From Antilocapra americana (Eukaryota; Chordata; Mammalia; Artiodactyla; Antilocapridae), in assembly GCA_007570785.1 (NCBI GenBank), contig ML660774.1, positions 6,663,404-6,727,403 on the forward strand: a stretch of DNA of 64,000 bases, written 5' to 3'. The position numbers and the translations under genes were made by a program. This document shows, piece after piece, positions 47,723 through 58,137 of this stretch. A model generated the notes under the pieces. That model searched no databases. It was not told where the DNA came from and was given only the letters and a program-made list of their open reading frames with translations. How positions within the stretch are numbered: position 1 is the first letter of the stretch; each line of letters opens with the position of its first letter.

Positions 47723-47917
47723 ATCAAGAACCAACTGTCTGTATTTATGAATTCATTTCTTAATTTTGTATTCCATAAACAGGTACTGAGTCTCTGCCAT
47801 GTACCACAGAGGAAAACACAGGCCAAGATGCCGCAGACCTGCCCTCAGGGAGCTTCCACCCCGGGAAGGATCACTGGGCCTGCCTCCTGAGGGTCTTTGG
47901 ACCACCCTAGACATTGT

Positions 47918-48106
47918 GACAACTCCAGTGGCTCAGTGGGTGAAGAATCTGCCTGCAATGCAGGAGACGCAGGAGACGTGGTTCTATCCCAGGGTCAGGA
48001 AGATCTGGAGGAGGAAACTGGCAACTCACTCCGGTATTCTTGCCTGGAGAGCCCCACAGACAGAGGAGCCTGGTGGGCTACAGTCCAAAGGGTCGAAAAG
48101 AGTGAG
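47918..48106 (+). mobile_element. Bov-tA SINE
   Basis: Sense copy: CCAGTGGCTCAGTGGGTGAA, GCAATGCAGGAGACGCAGG (a small internal GCAGGAGAC duplication), CTTGCCTGGAGAGCCCC. Confidence 0.9.
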
Positions 48107-49452
48107 CGGCCATGCCTGCACACAACCTGCCCAGCCCCTTACCAAGTGCCCCCTGGCAGAGCGACGGCTGCAGAGCACGGCTGGATGAAAAGATGTGTGG
48201 GGAAACCCCATGGGCTGGGGCTTGTGAGTTCGGCCATGTTGTCCATGGCTCAAAAGCTCCCGTGAAGGTGTGACCCTCGTTCCCTGACAAGGACATGCAA
48301 AGAGAGGGTAAGAGGATGGTGGCCAGGTCTCAGGGAGGCAGAGGGGTGGAGACGCCATTTAGGAAGCCCTGTTTCTATGCTTGAAGAAAGGAGCTTGGCA
48401 GGTGTGTCAGGCTGGGGCTTAACCTAGGCAGGTGGCCTGGGTGTGTTTGTTTGTTTGTTTGTTTTCCTATTGCTTCAGTGTTGGTCTTCTGGGAAAATGA
48501 ACACATTCAGCTTCCTGCCCCTGTAGGAGAGGAGGCCAGAGAAGGTACTGGCACTAGTTGGAAATCCAGTCTGTATATTAACTCTCACAATGAAAAAACA
48601 AACTGTGGGGGCCACTGGGCAGTGGGCCTTGCTTTTATGACATCAGCAGTCACGCTGGATAATGGTACCATTCCAGGTGACAAAGTCAATATGTTTCCCT
48701 GCCTTTATCTTTTTCAGTGACAGCTCTCCAAGCAACCATTAAAAAAAAATAAAAAAACAGAAAGAACTCAATGGCATCTTCCTGTTGGAGCAGCTACCTA
48801 AGAGCCTGCAGAACTTAAGTTGGTGGGAAAAAGTTGGTGTTTATATGGGAAGGGCATTTTTGCCAAGGAAACCAAATCTTGCATGTTTATGGGATAGCAG
48901 TTGTAGAGAAAAAGGAAGGAAAGATGGGATTCTGTTTTATTGGCCCCAACCAGCAGCAATTTGTCCTGACTCAGCTGTTTTCATATTTAAGCCAGAAAGA
49001 AAAAAAAAAGGCTCCTCTGCTAGCCAAACCTAGACTCAGAGCAGCTGCTTTTAAAGCTGAGAAACCGTCCCGCTGCAGATATAAACTGAGATCCCTCGCT
49101 GGACACTGGTATGGAGGTTACAGAGCAAACACAGTGTTCTGTCACCACGTGGGGAGAGATTTTGCAAATAAGAATGGGGGAGATTAATAGTCCTGGCACA
49201 GAGCAGCCACAGGGGCATAGAGTGACGTTTTCAATTCTCTGTAATCAAGTAAGTTTAATAAACAGCAGGGAGACTTAAAAGAAAAAAAAAAATCTAAGCA
49301 GGGAAAGAATGGGTGCTTGCTTTTAGGATTTTTCAGAAGCTAGAGAAAAACCCCAATATTAAATCTAAGTATCAGAAATTAGAAATTAAAATGAGAAATT
49401 ATCACTTTTAAAACTATAATTTATGAATTATAAAATTTAACTATAAATTAAA

Positions 49453-49478
49453 ATCCTTAGATTATTAAATCTAAGGAT
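49453..49478. repeat. 11-bp inverted repeat (hairpin)
   Basis: Arms ATCCTTAGATT (49453-49463) and AATCTAAGGAT (49468-49478) with a 4-base loop ATTA. The right arm belongs to a second, diverged copy of ATTAAATCTAAG found about 100 bp upstream. Confidence 0.9.
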
Positions 49479-49904
49479 CAGAGATTATAATTTTCATATG
49501 TGAATCTTGAAAATAAAATCTGTAAATTTAAAGATAGTAAAATGATTAAGATATTCAGTCTAGGAGACTAAGGTACAACAAAAGACTGACTAAAAGATAT
49601 CTAAATTTCTCTTAAAGGGACCAGGGACCACCATGATTTTCTAGAGAAACATTTATGTTTTTATGTTATATACACCTTGAGTTACAGTAATATATACTGT
49701 ATATTCATTGCACTTTCCTATTTGAGTTGGCTGCTAGGAAGCTCAGAACCATCTTTGTGAACTGATGTTCACATCAAGAAATCCCCATTTTCCACACCTG
49801 GGTCCCTAGATGTCCATTCATTTGCCTGATCAATATTTCTGCTGATGGCCACCTGCCCTTACTCTGGCAGATTAAATACCAGTCTTAGGTCTGATATACC
49901 AGTC

Positions 49905-50245
49905 CCTCAGTATCCACAGGGGACTGTTTCAATGACCCCTTTGGGTACCAAAATCCATGGACGCTCAAGTCTCTTATACAAAATGGCATAGCATTTGCAT
50001 ATAAGGACATACATTCTCCTGTGTATCTTAAATCATCTCTAGATTACTTATGATACCGCAGTCAATGCAATGTGATATAAATAGCTATAAATATAATGGA
50101 AATGTGATGTAAATAGTTGCCAACACTCAGCAAATTCAAGCTTTGCTTTTTGGAACTTTCTGGAATCTTTTTCCCCCTGAATATTTCTGATTTGCGGTTG
50201 TTTGAATCTACAGATGGGCAACCTCAAATTCAACTGTATAATGAC
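49905..50245 (+). mobile_element. MER2-like Tigger DNA transposon fossil
   Basis: Terminal CAGTCCCTCAGTATCCACAG and the inverted counterpart ending GGCAACCTCAAATTCAACTG, with internal ATCCATGGACGCTCAAGTC, AAATCATCTCTAGATTACTT and TTTTTGGAACTTTCTGG. About 340 bp, the size of this non-autonomous TcMar-Tigger family; no transposase. Confidence 0.75.
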
Positions 50246-50979
50246 CCTCATGTGCCAACATCTGCCACTCTCTTTTACCCTCTAGTCTGATCAGTTTGCA
50301 GCCCAGCTTCAAATTCACACCGACAAGGACTCAGGCTCTGTCTGGGAACTGACTGTACACAGGACCGCAGATTCCCCTGGAAGGGGGCAGGGGGGTGGGC
50401 TCTCCCAGCTGGCCAGGTATCAAAGCTGATGCAAGAGCCTGGTGAGTGTGGTGTCCGGGCAGACAAGGAGAAGGCTGCTGAGGTCTTCAGGGCATCAGGC
50501 AATTCGGGTTTGGACTCAGAAAGCAAGAGAAGCTCTGTAAAATCAAGTTGGCAAACCCGAGACCTGGACCTGATGTGGACTTTTGTTTGCCAGTCACTGC
50601 TCTTTAAGGTGAAAGCAAAGCGGAGCCTCTCCCAGCTGCTCGCTGCCCTAGAGCAATTGCTTTGGTTCGCAGTAATTGTCCCACTTTCAACTGAATAGGT
50701 TACATTGTAAGCCTGGGTAATTGAGTTAAGGCCCGTTTGTTAAACTACAACAAGTCTGGAGCCACAAAGTCTAAACCTTGGCTCTGGGTTGGAGCCTCCA
50801 GTTTGCATCTGCAGCCATCTGACCAAGCCTTTCGATTCTCTCAAGAAGGAAATTATGCAGCCAACAAGCGACTTGGGTAAAAATGAACATTTTCAAGTGG
50901 AAGAGGTGAGTAATTATTTACCTGTGGCTGTTTGATAGGATTTGTATCATGGATGTCTTGTCTTGTGTTTTATGTTTAC

Positions 50980-51117
50980 CTCAGTTATGAACCATCCTTC
51001 GTCGGCCACTAGGGTCAAAGGGGAGACAAACTTCCCTTTCTTGTAATAGAACCTGCTCGGAATGTCTTCCTTCTCGTAGACAGTCATGTGCTCCACTTTC
51101 CTCACTTTGTTAGAGAT
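50980..51117 (-). CDS. ENPP6: ENPP6 exon 6 (internal, 138 bp)
   Basis: Acceptor CTCTTTACAG precedes ATCTCTAAC and donor ACTGAG-GTAAAC closes it, giving 46 codons in phase 0. It encodes residues 286-331, from [11 protein letters not shown] through [18 protein letters not shown] to DEGWFITE, the beta-rich segment between the two metal-site halves. It contains no zinc ligand. Flanking introns are long (9.9-10.3 kb to exon 7 and 2.3 kb to exon 5). The frame is open and the neighbouring joins KHSE-ISNK and FITE-NRES are as expected for ENPP6. Confidence 0.96.
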
Positions 51118-53387
51118 CTGTAAAGAGAGCCAGGAAGGACCAGGTTTACATTCAATTTCCTACATATATGTAACTGTTCATTGGACCTGGAGGAGAGGAT
51201 CCTCTTATAAAAACTTATTTGTGTCAAAAATACTATAGCAAAATTAAAATATGAATGAGAAATTGGTCTGCCTGGCGTTAAATACCCTCAAGATCAAGGA
51301 AATGCATTTATTCTTTGACAAGACCTAGAGCATGTCCTACCTACACCTGATTCTAAAAGAACTAATAGGGACGTCCCTGGCAGTCCAGTGGTTAGGGCTC
51401 ATGCTTCCAAAGTCGGGGCGGGGGGGGGGGGGGGGGGGTGGGGTTCAAACCCTGGGCGGGGAACTAGGATCCCACATGCCAGTGGCCAAAAAAAAAAAAA
51501 AGTACTAGTAACTGTTTGCCATTAATTACACTGCTAGTCTGATGAAAACATACACCCTGTATGTATTTTCAGTATTTAGCAGCAGCTTAAGTCTGTATGG
51601 CTAAAATTAAAATCAACTGGCTGAGGTTGATTCTTTGGTGCATAGCCAAATCAGGCATTCATTCCTTTGAGTTTATCCACTCAACTCTGGAAAATAATGA
51701 GTCTTTAGGCTGCTTGGTAGAGAGTTTCTAATGGCCCTGGGAATTACGATTTCCTATATAAGAAAACCCTTAATTCTTAAGGAAAGGAGGATGCACCCCC
51801 AGAAGGATTTTAGATAAGTGGAAACTCTGATGGCATGCGGCGGGTCTCACGAACTCTTGTGTGTATCACGTGATGAGCTGTCACCCAAACCCAGCCCCTG
51901 CTCCTGAATAATCCACCAACCACTTTAGGCAGCTTGCACCTGCCTGATGTATACACCACAGTGAAAGCGAGAAGCTCTTCCCAGCTCGCGAGCTGCTGAA
52001 GCTCTGGCATCCTGGGTCCCAGGTGCCAAGCTGGAGACACGGATGGTGCTCCATGCTCGCACAACAGAACTTGTTTGGAAGAAGACATTGACTGCGGGAG
52101 CTGCCGGCGTGGGAAGTATTCTTCCCACTTTCCCACTTAAGGAGTTCAAGGGAACACTGTGCACACACACCTTGAGCGCCTGCACTTGACCCTGGAGCTT
52201 GAGAAAAAGGGGGGCATCTGTGTGGGGAGGGGATGAGGCTGGGGGGGAACAGCTTTGTGGGCACAGTGTTCCTCAACCCTACACAGACAGATCTCAGACT
52301 CTGGGATGGGAGGGAGCAGGCAGGGCTGGGAGGAGGGTCTCTCTCTAGGCCAAAAAGGAGGACATCCCCCACCCTAGCCTGCATCAGCACTCCATCAACA
52401 CCAACCACGTCACTGCCGTGAGGATGGGTGGTGGCACCCGGCCCAGCTGAGGCCCATGTTTGGCTCCCTGTGGATGGCACTCCCACTGCAGTGGTGTGGG
52501 ACCCCCGGAGGAAGATGGCAATTCTCTCTGGGAGCGGGCAGAAGCCCCAGGGCCTGCAGTGGGATTCGACCAGGCCACACGGGGCCAAGCAGTCAGCCAG
52601 AGGTGCCACTTGCTCCTTTAGCTCCTCAGTCTGGTGTGCCAGCCACTCAGATGGAAGTATTGTTTGGAGGGAAGGGGTGAGTGGGGGTCTCACCATCTCA
52701 GGTACCCAGTTTCTGGAGGGCAAGCACTGCCACACCCTCTTGGGAGCAGCTCTCTTCTGGGGTGATCACCATCATTGGTGACCGTCCGTGGTCCCTGCTG
52801 TGGGACCAGCAAGCTTGTCCATGCTTCAGAGCCACCCAGGAGGGTGGCGATGATGCCGCCAGCTCCCCGGACAGAGACACGGCAGGAGGGCCGGTCAGGG
52901 AGCCACTCAGCTTGAGCGCTGGAGTCCCATCCCTGGCCGACCTATGGCACACGCAGCCTCAGCCCGGGTTCAGCAGTCACCTTCTCCTCCCCGTGCCCTG
53001 ATGGAACAGGTCAGACTGGCCACTTTCCTCCAGAGAAGAGCACCCGGTGCGGGCATCCACTGTGCCCAGCTGTGCCTGACATGTGCTGTGTGTCGGCCAA
53101 GAAGAAAACAGCCCTACTAGGGGCTGAGCCCTTAGCAAGCTGAGCACTGCACATCCTTCATCTCGCTTCAGAGCCACTAACGTTCTGAGCTCATCTCAGA
53201 CAAGAGAAGACACGGGAGAATGAACCACTGGACAGTTCACCTGGTGAGGGAGGGGCTGGGTGGGTCATCTGTCTCCAGAGTCCTGGCATCCCGAGGTTGC
53301 CCTGTGTTTCTGCCTTGAAGGTACAGATAAAGACCCAGCACAGACACCCCCATCCCCCGAACTCGGCCCACCACTCACCGTTCTTAC
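51118..53387 (-). other. ENPP6: ENPP6 intron 5
   Basis: Phase-0 intron of 2270 bp. It holds a CHR SINE with an unusual poly-G tract (51368-51502). The 52200-53250 part is GC-rich and stop-poor on both strands, giving open frames up to 284 codons; none resembles a protein I recognise, and they overlap each other on both strands, so I treat them as chance. Confidence 0.9.
51368..51502 (+). mobile_element. CHR-type SINE with poly-G tract
   Basis: Sense copy GGGACGTCCCTGGCAGTCC to CCACATGCCAGTGGCCAAAA and an A13-type tail. A run of 19 G (51420-51438) sits where the family has a short GGGG. Confidence 0.88.
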
Positions 53388-53567
53388 CTCAGAATGTTTC
53401 CCGGGGGCTGGCCACAGGCTCACGACTGGCCCTCGCCCCTTCAGCTGCTGCAGGTCATGGAGGTTGATGTAGTTATCCAGCTCGATCACTTTGTCTATCC
53501 AGGAAATGTCAGTCATCCCATGATCTGAGAAGATGATGACGTTAAGGTCGTCCTGCAGCTCCCGTTC
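53388..53567 (-). CDS. ENPP6: ENPP6 exon 5 (metal-binding SDHGM)
   Basis: The 180-bp exon is 60 codons in phase 0 at both ends. Its acceptor is CACCCAAG before GAACGGGAG, chosen over the downstream CTGCAG because it yields the family-like join WIQ-ERELQD. The donor is GAG-GTAAGA. It encodes residues 226-285 with the core NPP motif [13 protein letters not shown]; Asp240 and His241 are zinc ligands, and beta-strand VIIFSD is the alkaline-phosphatase-like fold segment. It ends [14 protein letters not shown], characteristic of ENPP6. Compared with my recollection of human, Phe/Met in DIFWMD are Ser/Ile here (DISWID). Confidence 0.97.
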
Positions 53568-53649
53568 CTTGGGTGGTGGGGGGCAGGAGAGGCGGTCAGG
53601 ACGGCGTCCACAGAAGGACCCTCTTAACACCAGCTGTCTTGTAAAGAGG

Positions 53650-53935
53650 TGTCTTCTTTCTTTTTTTTTAATTTAATTTTTTATTTTTTTTCACACCAAA
53701 AACATTTTGTATTGGGGTATAGCCAATTAACAATGTTGCAATAGTTTCAGGTGAATAGTGAAGGGACTCAGCCGTACATGTGCATGTGTCCATTCTCCCC
53801 CCAGACCCCCTACCATCCAGGCTGCCACATAACACTGAGCCGAGTTCCCTGTGCTATACAGCAGGTTTTTGCTGGTTATCTGTTTTAAATATAATAGCGT
53901 GTACCTGACCTTCCCAAAGTCCTTACTTAACTTAC
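53650..53935 (-). mobile_element. Ruminant L1 3' end (antisense)
   Basis: TTTGTATTGGGGTATAGCC, CAATAGTTTCAGGTGAATAG, GAGTTCCCTGTGCTATACAG and GTTTTTGCTGGTTATCTG are antisense phrases of cetartiodactyl L1 3' ends. Confidence 0.85.
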
Positions 53936-54414
53936 GGGCTATAGGAGAAAGAGTTCGTCCTCAGCTCTGAATTTAATCATCTACTTGTCCGCCTTGATGC
54001 AACATGGCTCAAAATCGTAGCAGACGCACTTTGGGGAAGGGAGGCCAAGACCCCATGCTGAATGTGATACACACAGGCTCCAGGCTTTTAAGGTAGCCAT
54101 TTGGTTTTCATCTCCTTTGGGGCTTGTAAAACACTCATGTGGGAAATATGACGACTATCACTTGCCCAGTTTACACATGTTTGAAAAATTAAGCCCAGGA
54201 AAGTTTAAAAAATTAATACTTTCAGTCAGAGAAAGTCAAATATCATATGATATCACTTTTATGTGGAATCTAAACAAAAATGCTATAAATGACATTATTT
54301 GCAAAACAGAATCAGACTCATGGGCATAGGAATCAAACTTATGACTACCAAAGGAGAAAGTGGAAGGAGAAGGATAAATTAGGAGGTTGGGATTAACATA
54401 TACACTACTGTATA

Positions 54415-54619
54415 CGGACTTCCCTGGTGACTCAGATGGTAAAGCATCTGCTTACAATGCGGGAGACCACCCGGGTTCAATCCCTGGGCCAGGAAGATCT
54501 CCTGGAGAAGAAAATGGCAACTCACTCCGGTACTCTTGCCTGGTAAATCCCATGAACAGGGGAGCCTGGTCAGCTACAGTTCATGGGGTCACAAAGAGTC
54601 AAATACGACTGAGCAACTT
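54415..54619 (+). mobile_element. Bov-tA SINE nested in L1
   Basis: Sense copy with a perfect 12-bp target-site duplication CACTACTGTATA at 54403-54414 and 54620-54631. Confidence 0.96.
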
Positions 54620-54659
54620 CACTACTGTATATAAAATAAACAATAAGGTGGAGGTGATG

Positions 54660-54865
54660 GGTTAGTCACTAAATCATGTCCAACTCTTTGCACACCTACT
54701 GTGGCCCACCAGGCTCCTTTGCCCATGAGATTCTTCAAGCAAGAATACTGGAGTGGGTTGCCATGCCCTCCTCCAGGAGATCTTCCTGACTCAGGGATCA
54801 AACCCATGTCTTCTGAGGCTCCTATTTGGCAAGTGTATTCTTTACCACTGGGCCACCTGGGAATA
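54660..54865 (-). mobile_element. Bov-tA SINE nested in L1, inverted to the previous copy
   Basis: Antisense copy GTTAGTCACTAAATCATGTC to CACTGGGCCACCTGGGAAT, 40 bp from the plus-oriented copy, inside the same L1. Confidence 0.92.
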
Positions 54866-55024
54866 CTGTAAAAGTACAAAGGATTATATTCAAAACCTTG
54901 TAATAGCCTATAATGAAAAAGAACCATAAACGTGTGTGTGTAACTGAATTACTTTGCTGTACACCTGAAATTAACACACTGCAAATCAACTATACTGCCA
55001 GTAAGAAAAATAAAATTAAATAAG

Positions 55025-55095
55025 ACTGTGCTTAAAGTCATTCAGTAAGGGTGTGGCAGGATCAGGGAGAGAACCTAGGCCTGGATTCGATGTCC
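55025..55095 (-). repeat. MIR fragment
   Basis: AAAGTCATTCAGTAAGGGTG and GAGAGAACCTAGGCCTGG fit the antisense MIR core. Confidence 0.5.
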
Positions 55096-55253
55096 ATGGT
55101 GACCTGCTGACCATTCTGATAGGCTTGGGATAAAGTATTAGCCCATCTTGCCTGCCGAGCCAGGCGGCCATGAAGATCAGGTCACTTCAGCGCCACTGGC
55201 CGGGCTGCTTTCAGGGAATCTTATGGTGTTTGGGGAGACACTGTATGAAGAAA

Positions 55254-55455
55254 GGGCTTCCCTAGTGGCTCAGCTGGTAAAGAATCCACCTGCAATGCGG
55301 AGACCTGGGTTGGGTTCAATGTTCAATCCCTGGGTTGGGAAGATCCCCTGGAGAAGGGAATGGCTACCCACTCCAGGATTCTGGCCTGGAGAAGTCCAGG
55401 GATGGTATAGTCCCTGGGGTCACAAAGAGTTGACACGACTGAGCGACTTTCACTG
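55254..55455 (+). mobile_element. Bov-tA SINE
   Basis: Sense copy GGGCTTCCCTAGTGGCTCAG to ACACGACTGAGCGACTTTC, with a small duplication in the GGGTTGGGTTCAATGTTCAA part. It lies near ENPP6 exon 4, antisense to the transcript. Confidence 0.93.
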
Positions 55456-55619
55456 TATGAAGAAAGGAGAACAAACCCCCCCACCCCCACGTCCAGACCC
55501 TTGAGCTGACCCAGTCGGCTCTCACAGTAAGAAGGGCGATGCCAAGGGTTGGGATGGTCCAGGAGACAGAGGGGAGGGACAGAGGGGAGGTTAGTTCCGT
55601 GGGCCGGGTTTCTGGTCAC

Positions 55620-55761
55620 CTGGATCCACCTGGTCATGTACGCCAGCACGGTGTCCACGGCCTTCACGGCATCTTTCCTCTGTGGCGACGAGGGCCCATA
55701 ATGGTGGCCTTCCACGTCGACGCGCTCGTAGTAGATGGCCGCCAGGTCCGCCTGGCCACTC
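55620..55761 (-). CDS. ENPP6: ENPP6 exon 4 (metal-binding DxxxH)
   Basis: Acceptor GACTCCCAG precedes G-AGT-GGC, so the first G completes the Lys codon started in exon 3. The donor follows ATCCAG as GTGACC. The 142-bp exon encodes residues 178-225, from [11 protein letters not shown] to YMTRWIQ. It contains [12 protein letters not shown], whose Asp and first His are Asp193 and His197, ligands of one catalytic zinc in NPP enzymes, and the run [17 protein letters not shown] typical of ENPP6. Several CpGs are kept, as is usual for a constrained exon in CpG-poor surroundings. The donor is GTGACC rather than GTAAGT or GTGAGT, so it is a weaker match to consensus than the other donors of this gene. 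Confidence 0.96.
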
Positions 55762-57074
55762 CTGGGAGTCAGGGAGAGAGGTGCGGCTGTGAGAAGCCCC
55801 CCAGCCTTCTCCCCTCCCGACCTGCAGCCCCGGTGGGGGCAGGCCTGTAGACCGAGCACAGCTGACACCCTAAAACAAGCAGGCGGGTTCTCCGAGGGAG
55901 AGACAGGAAGAGTGCATCTAGACCTGCCAGTCCCGAGCACCATGGTGACGACAGCCACGGAATGTGCTTCTGCGTCACCTCCCCTCTCAGCTCATTAGGA
56001 CCCAGGAGTCAGAAGAGGTGGCCACAGGCAGGGGGCGGTTCTGAAAGCGCCCCTCGCTGCCGGGTGCCATCGGAAGATCAGAGAAAAGAGCGATCACTCA
56101 AGTAACGGCTGTCCCATTACTGCTGGCCTTCGAGGAAGCCTCTAAAGAAAACGCTGAGCTGCAGGTGTAACTGACTGGCAAGGATAAGAGCAAGCTTTAC
56201 CAGGCCACCTTGCGGGAGGCAGACAGGTTTATGGTCAAGGCTTGACATCAGCAGACACCCCCAGCACACTTGTTCCCTGGGCACCCAGGAAGGCTCAGCT
56301 CCAGGGTGGACACAGAGTGAATTCGAGCACTGACCACACTTCCTGCCTCCCAGGAAGACTCGGTTCTGGCTAAATGCACCCTCTGGGCCAGAGTACTGCT
56401 GGTAAAAACCCAGCTACGTAAGCCTCCACACGGGGCCTGAGACCTAGTGGGAACTAGAGAGATGAACTGGAAGAGGAGGCTGAGGGAGTCAAGGAGGAGA
56501 GAAAACATGGGATCATGTGCCCTCCCTGCCCTGCACAGCGGGGGCTTCCCACCGTGACTGCCCCACCCCCAAACCACTCAAAGCAGGGGAACAGAACTAT
56601 ACTGGTAATGATGCTGGTGATGATGAGTGTAGCGGTACAAGCAACTGACAGAAGAGGAAGCAATGGAAAAGGAATGAAGGCTAACTCCTTTGCTTGGACT
56701 TTACAAGGATTAATAACAAATACTCTTGGCAGACTGCCTCATTTATCTCAAAAAACTCTATCTAAACACACAAGGGAGGCAGCAAGGTCTCTCTGGGTGG
56801 GGTCTCCCTGACCCTTAAAATGAGAGAATGTGTGTCCTTAACGCCTGCAGCACCTTGGGCCGTGCGATCTCCAGCAGAGGAAAAAGAACACCAGAGTAGT
56901 TCACATGAACGAACACCCCTGCCAGTCCGCCTGTCCTTTAGGAAGATGCTGCCTCCTCCAGGAACATGTGTGCATACCCAGGCTCAGCGGGGTAGTCCTC
57001 CCGGGCACTCCTGCAGTATTCCTGGTTCATCTCCAGGTTATGATTCCTCACACTGTGCTCTAATCGCCCATTTA

Positions 57075-57209
57075 TGTATCCTTCTCCCCTCTAAACTGCG
57101 AGGTTCTTTTGCCCTGGGGTGCATTCATTCTCCATTGTATCTCAGCTCAGCCTAGGATCTGGCATACTGTAGGAGCTCTGTAACTGTCGGTTGAAGGCAT
57201 AATAATAGT
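57075..57209 (+). repeat. L2/MIR3-like 3' tail
   Basis: TCTAAACTGCGAGGTTCTTT, CATTGTATCTCAGCTC and CTGGCATACTGTAGGAGCTC follow the conserved tail of L2-type elements. Confidence 0.65.
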
Positions 57210-57220
57210 AAGTGCTCAAT

Positions 57221-57408
57221 GTGTGTGTGTGTCCGACTCTTTGTGACCCCATGGACTGAATAGCCCTCCAGGCTCCTCTGCCCATGGGATTCTCCAGGCA
57301 AGAATACTGAAGTGGGTTGCCATGTCCTCCTCCAGGGGATCTTCCCAACCCAGGGATCGAACCTGCATCTCCTGCATTGAAGGTGGATTTTTTACAGCTG
57401 AGGCACAG
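57221..57408 (-). mobile_element. Bov-tA SINE
   Basis: Antisense copy starting after a short GT run and ending TTTTTTACAGCTGAGGCAC. It is bounded by the 11-bp target-site duplication AAGTGCTCAAT at 57210-57220 and 57409-57419. Confidence 0.94.
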
Positions 57409-57431
57409 AAGTGCTCAATAAATGATAGATA

Positions 57432-57600
57432 TTCTGGGTCAGGCACTATGTTGAGGGCTTTTTATGCATTATCGGAATTCATCCTTACAGCAACCCTATC
57501 AGGTACAAATACTGAAAACAGAGTTCAAGATGGTTGTCCATATCACTCAGCTCATGAGAAGCAGAGCCAGCACCGAGACCCCGGTGGGGCTGACTCATCC
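57432..57600 (-). repeat. MIR-like fragment
   Basis: GGGTCAGGCACTATGTTGAG, TTATGCATTATCGGAATTC and ACAGCAACCCTATCAGGTAC fit an antisense MIR. Confidence 0.65.
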
Positions 57601-57861
57601 TGACCCAACACCCAGGAAGAACTCAGCGGCCTGCACCAATGGGGAAACATTCTGCTTAGCCCAACTGACTTGTGAACTGGTTCTCGTTCTGCTCTCAGGT
57701 CCTCCCAACCCCAAGAAAGCCGGGTGTGAGGCGTGGCGAAGGCAGCGGCAGCGAGACGCAGTCGCTCTCATTTCCTGGCATGAGCTTTGCTGGAGGTGCC
57801 TCCAGACTCTGGGTCTGTGGTGAAGAGCGTCCCCAGAGAAAAGCTTTGGCAGATTTTGCAG

Positions 57862-57926
57862 GTGAGGAAATAGGCCAAAAAGGATGCAAGGAGTTACCCA
57901 AGGCCTCACAGATCTGAATCGTGGCT
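57862..57926 (-). repeat. MIR fragment
   Basis: GTGAGGAAATAGGCC and GGAGTTACCCAAGGCCTCAC match the antisense MIR core. Confidence 0.6.
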
Positions 57927-57929
57927 GGT

Positions 57930-58137
57930 GTGCTGTGCGTGCTTAGTCGTGTCTGATTTTTTGTGACCACATGGACTATAGCCCGCCAGGCTCCTCTGTC
58001 TATGGGGATTCTCCAGGCAAGAATACTGGAGTGGGTTGCCACACCCTCCTCCAGGGGATCTTCCCAACCCAGGGATCAAACCTAGGTCTTCCGCACTGCA
58101 GGTGGATTCTTTAGAGTCTGAGCCACCAGGGAAACCC
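57930..58137 (-). mobile_element. Bov-tA SINE
   Basis: Antisense copy CGTGCTTAGTCGTGTCTG to GAGCCACCAGGGAAACCC. Confidence 0.93.

Larger units (their letters stand above)
40633..50979 (-). other. ENPP6: ENPP6 intron 6
   Basis: Phase-0 intron of 10347 bp. Recognised contents: Bov-tA copies at 42268-42475 and 47920-48105, MIRs at 42598-42700 and 42785-42985, the compound GT repeat at 44069-44330, a BovB 3' end at 47535-47720 and a MER2-like DNA transposon at 49905-50245. The GC-rich 45.4-47.4 kb block has several long open frames on both strands but no recognisable domain; 40633-42267, 42986-44068 and 48106-49904 show no gene. Confidence 0.9.
54200..55022 (+). mobile_element. Ruminant L1 3' end split by two SINEs
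   Basis: Sense L1 pieces at about 54200-54414, 54620-54659 and 54866-55022: AAATATCATATGATATCAC, ATGTGGAATCTAAACAAAAA, TACTTTGCTGTACACCTG and AAATCAACTATACTGCCAG, ending in an A-rich tail. Confidence 0.85.
53568..55619 (-). other. ENPP6: ENPP6 intron 4
   Basis: Phase-0 intron of 2052 bp. Most of it is transposon-derived: a ruminant L1 3' end in minus orientation (53650-53935), another L1 3' end in plus orientation (54200-55022) interrupted by two Bov-tA SINEs of opposite orientation, a MIR scrap and a further Bov-tA (55254-55455) only about 165 bp from the exon 4 donor. Confidence 0.9.

Noticed and set aside
51881..52735. 284-codon open frame on the minus strand in ENPP6 intron 5
   Set aside because: GC-rich, stop-poor region with similarly long frames on the other strand; composition (many Ser, Pro, Cys, Trp) and lack of any domain look like chance. 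It is inside an intron with correct splice sites on both sides. A protein search giving a significant hit would reverse this.
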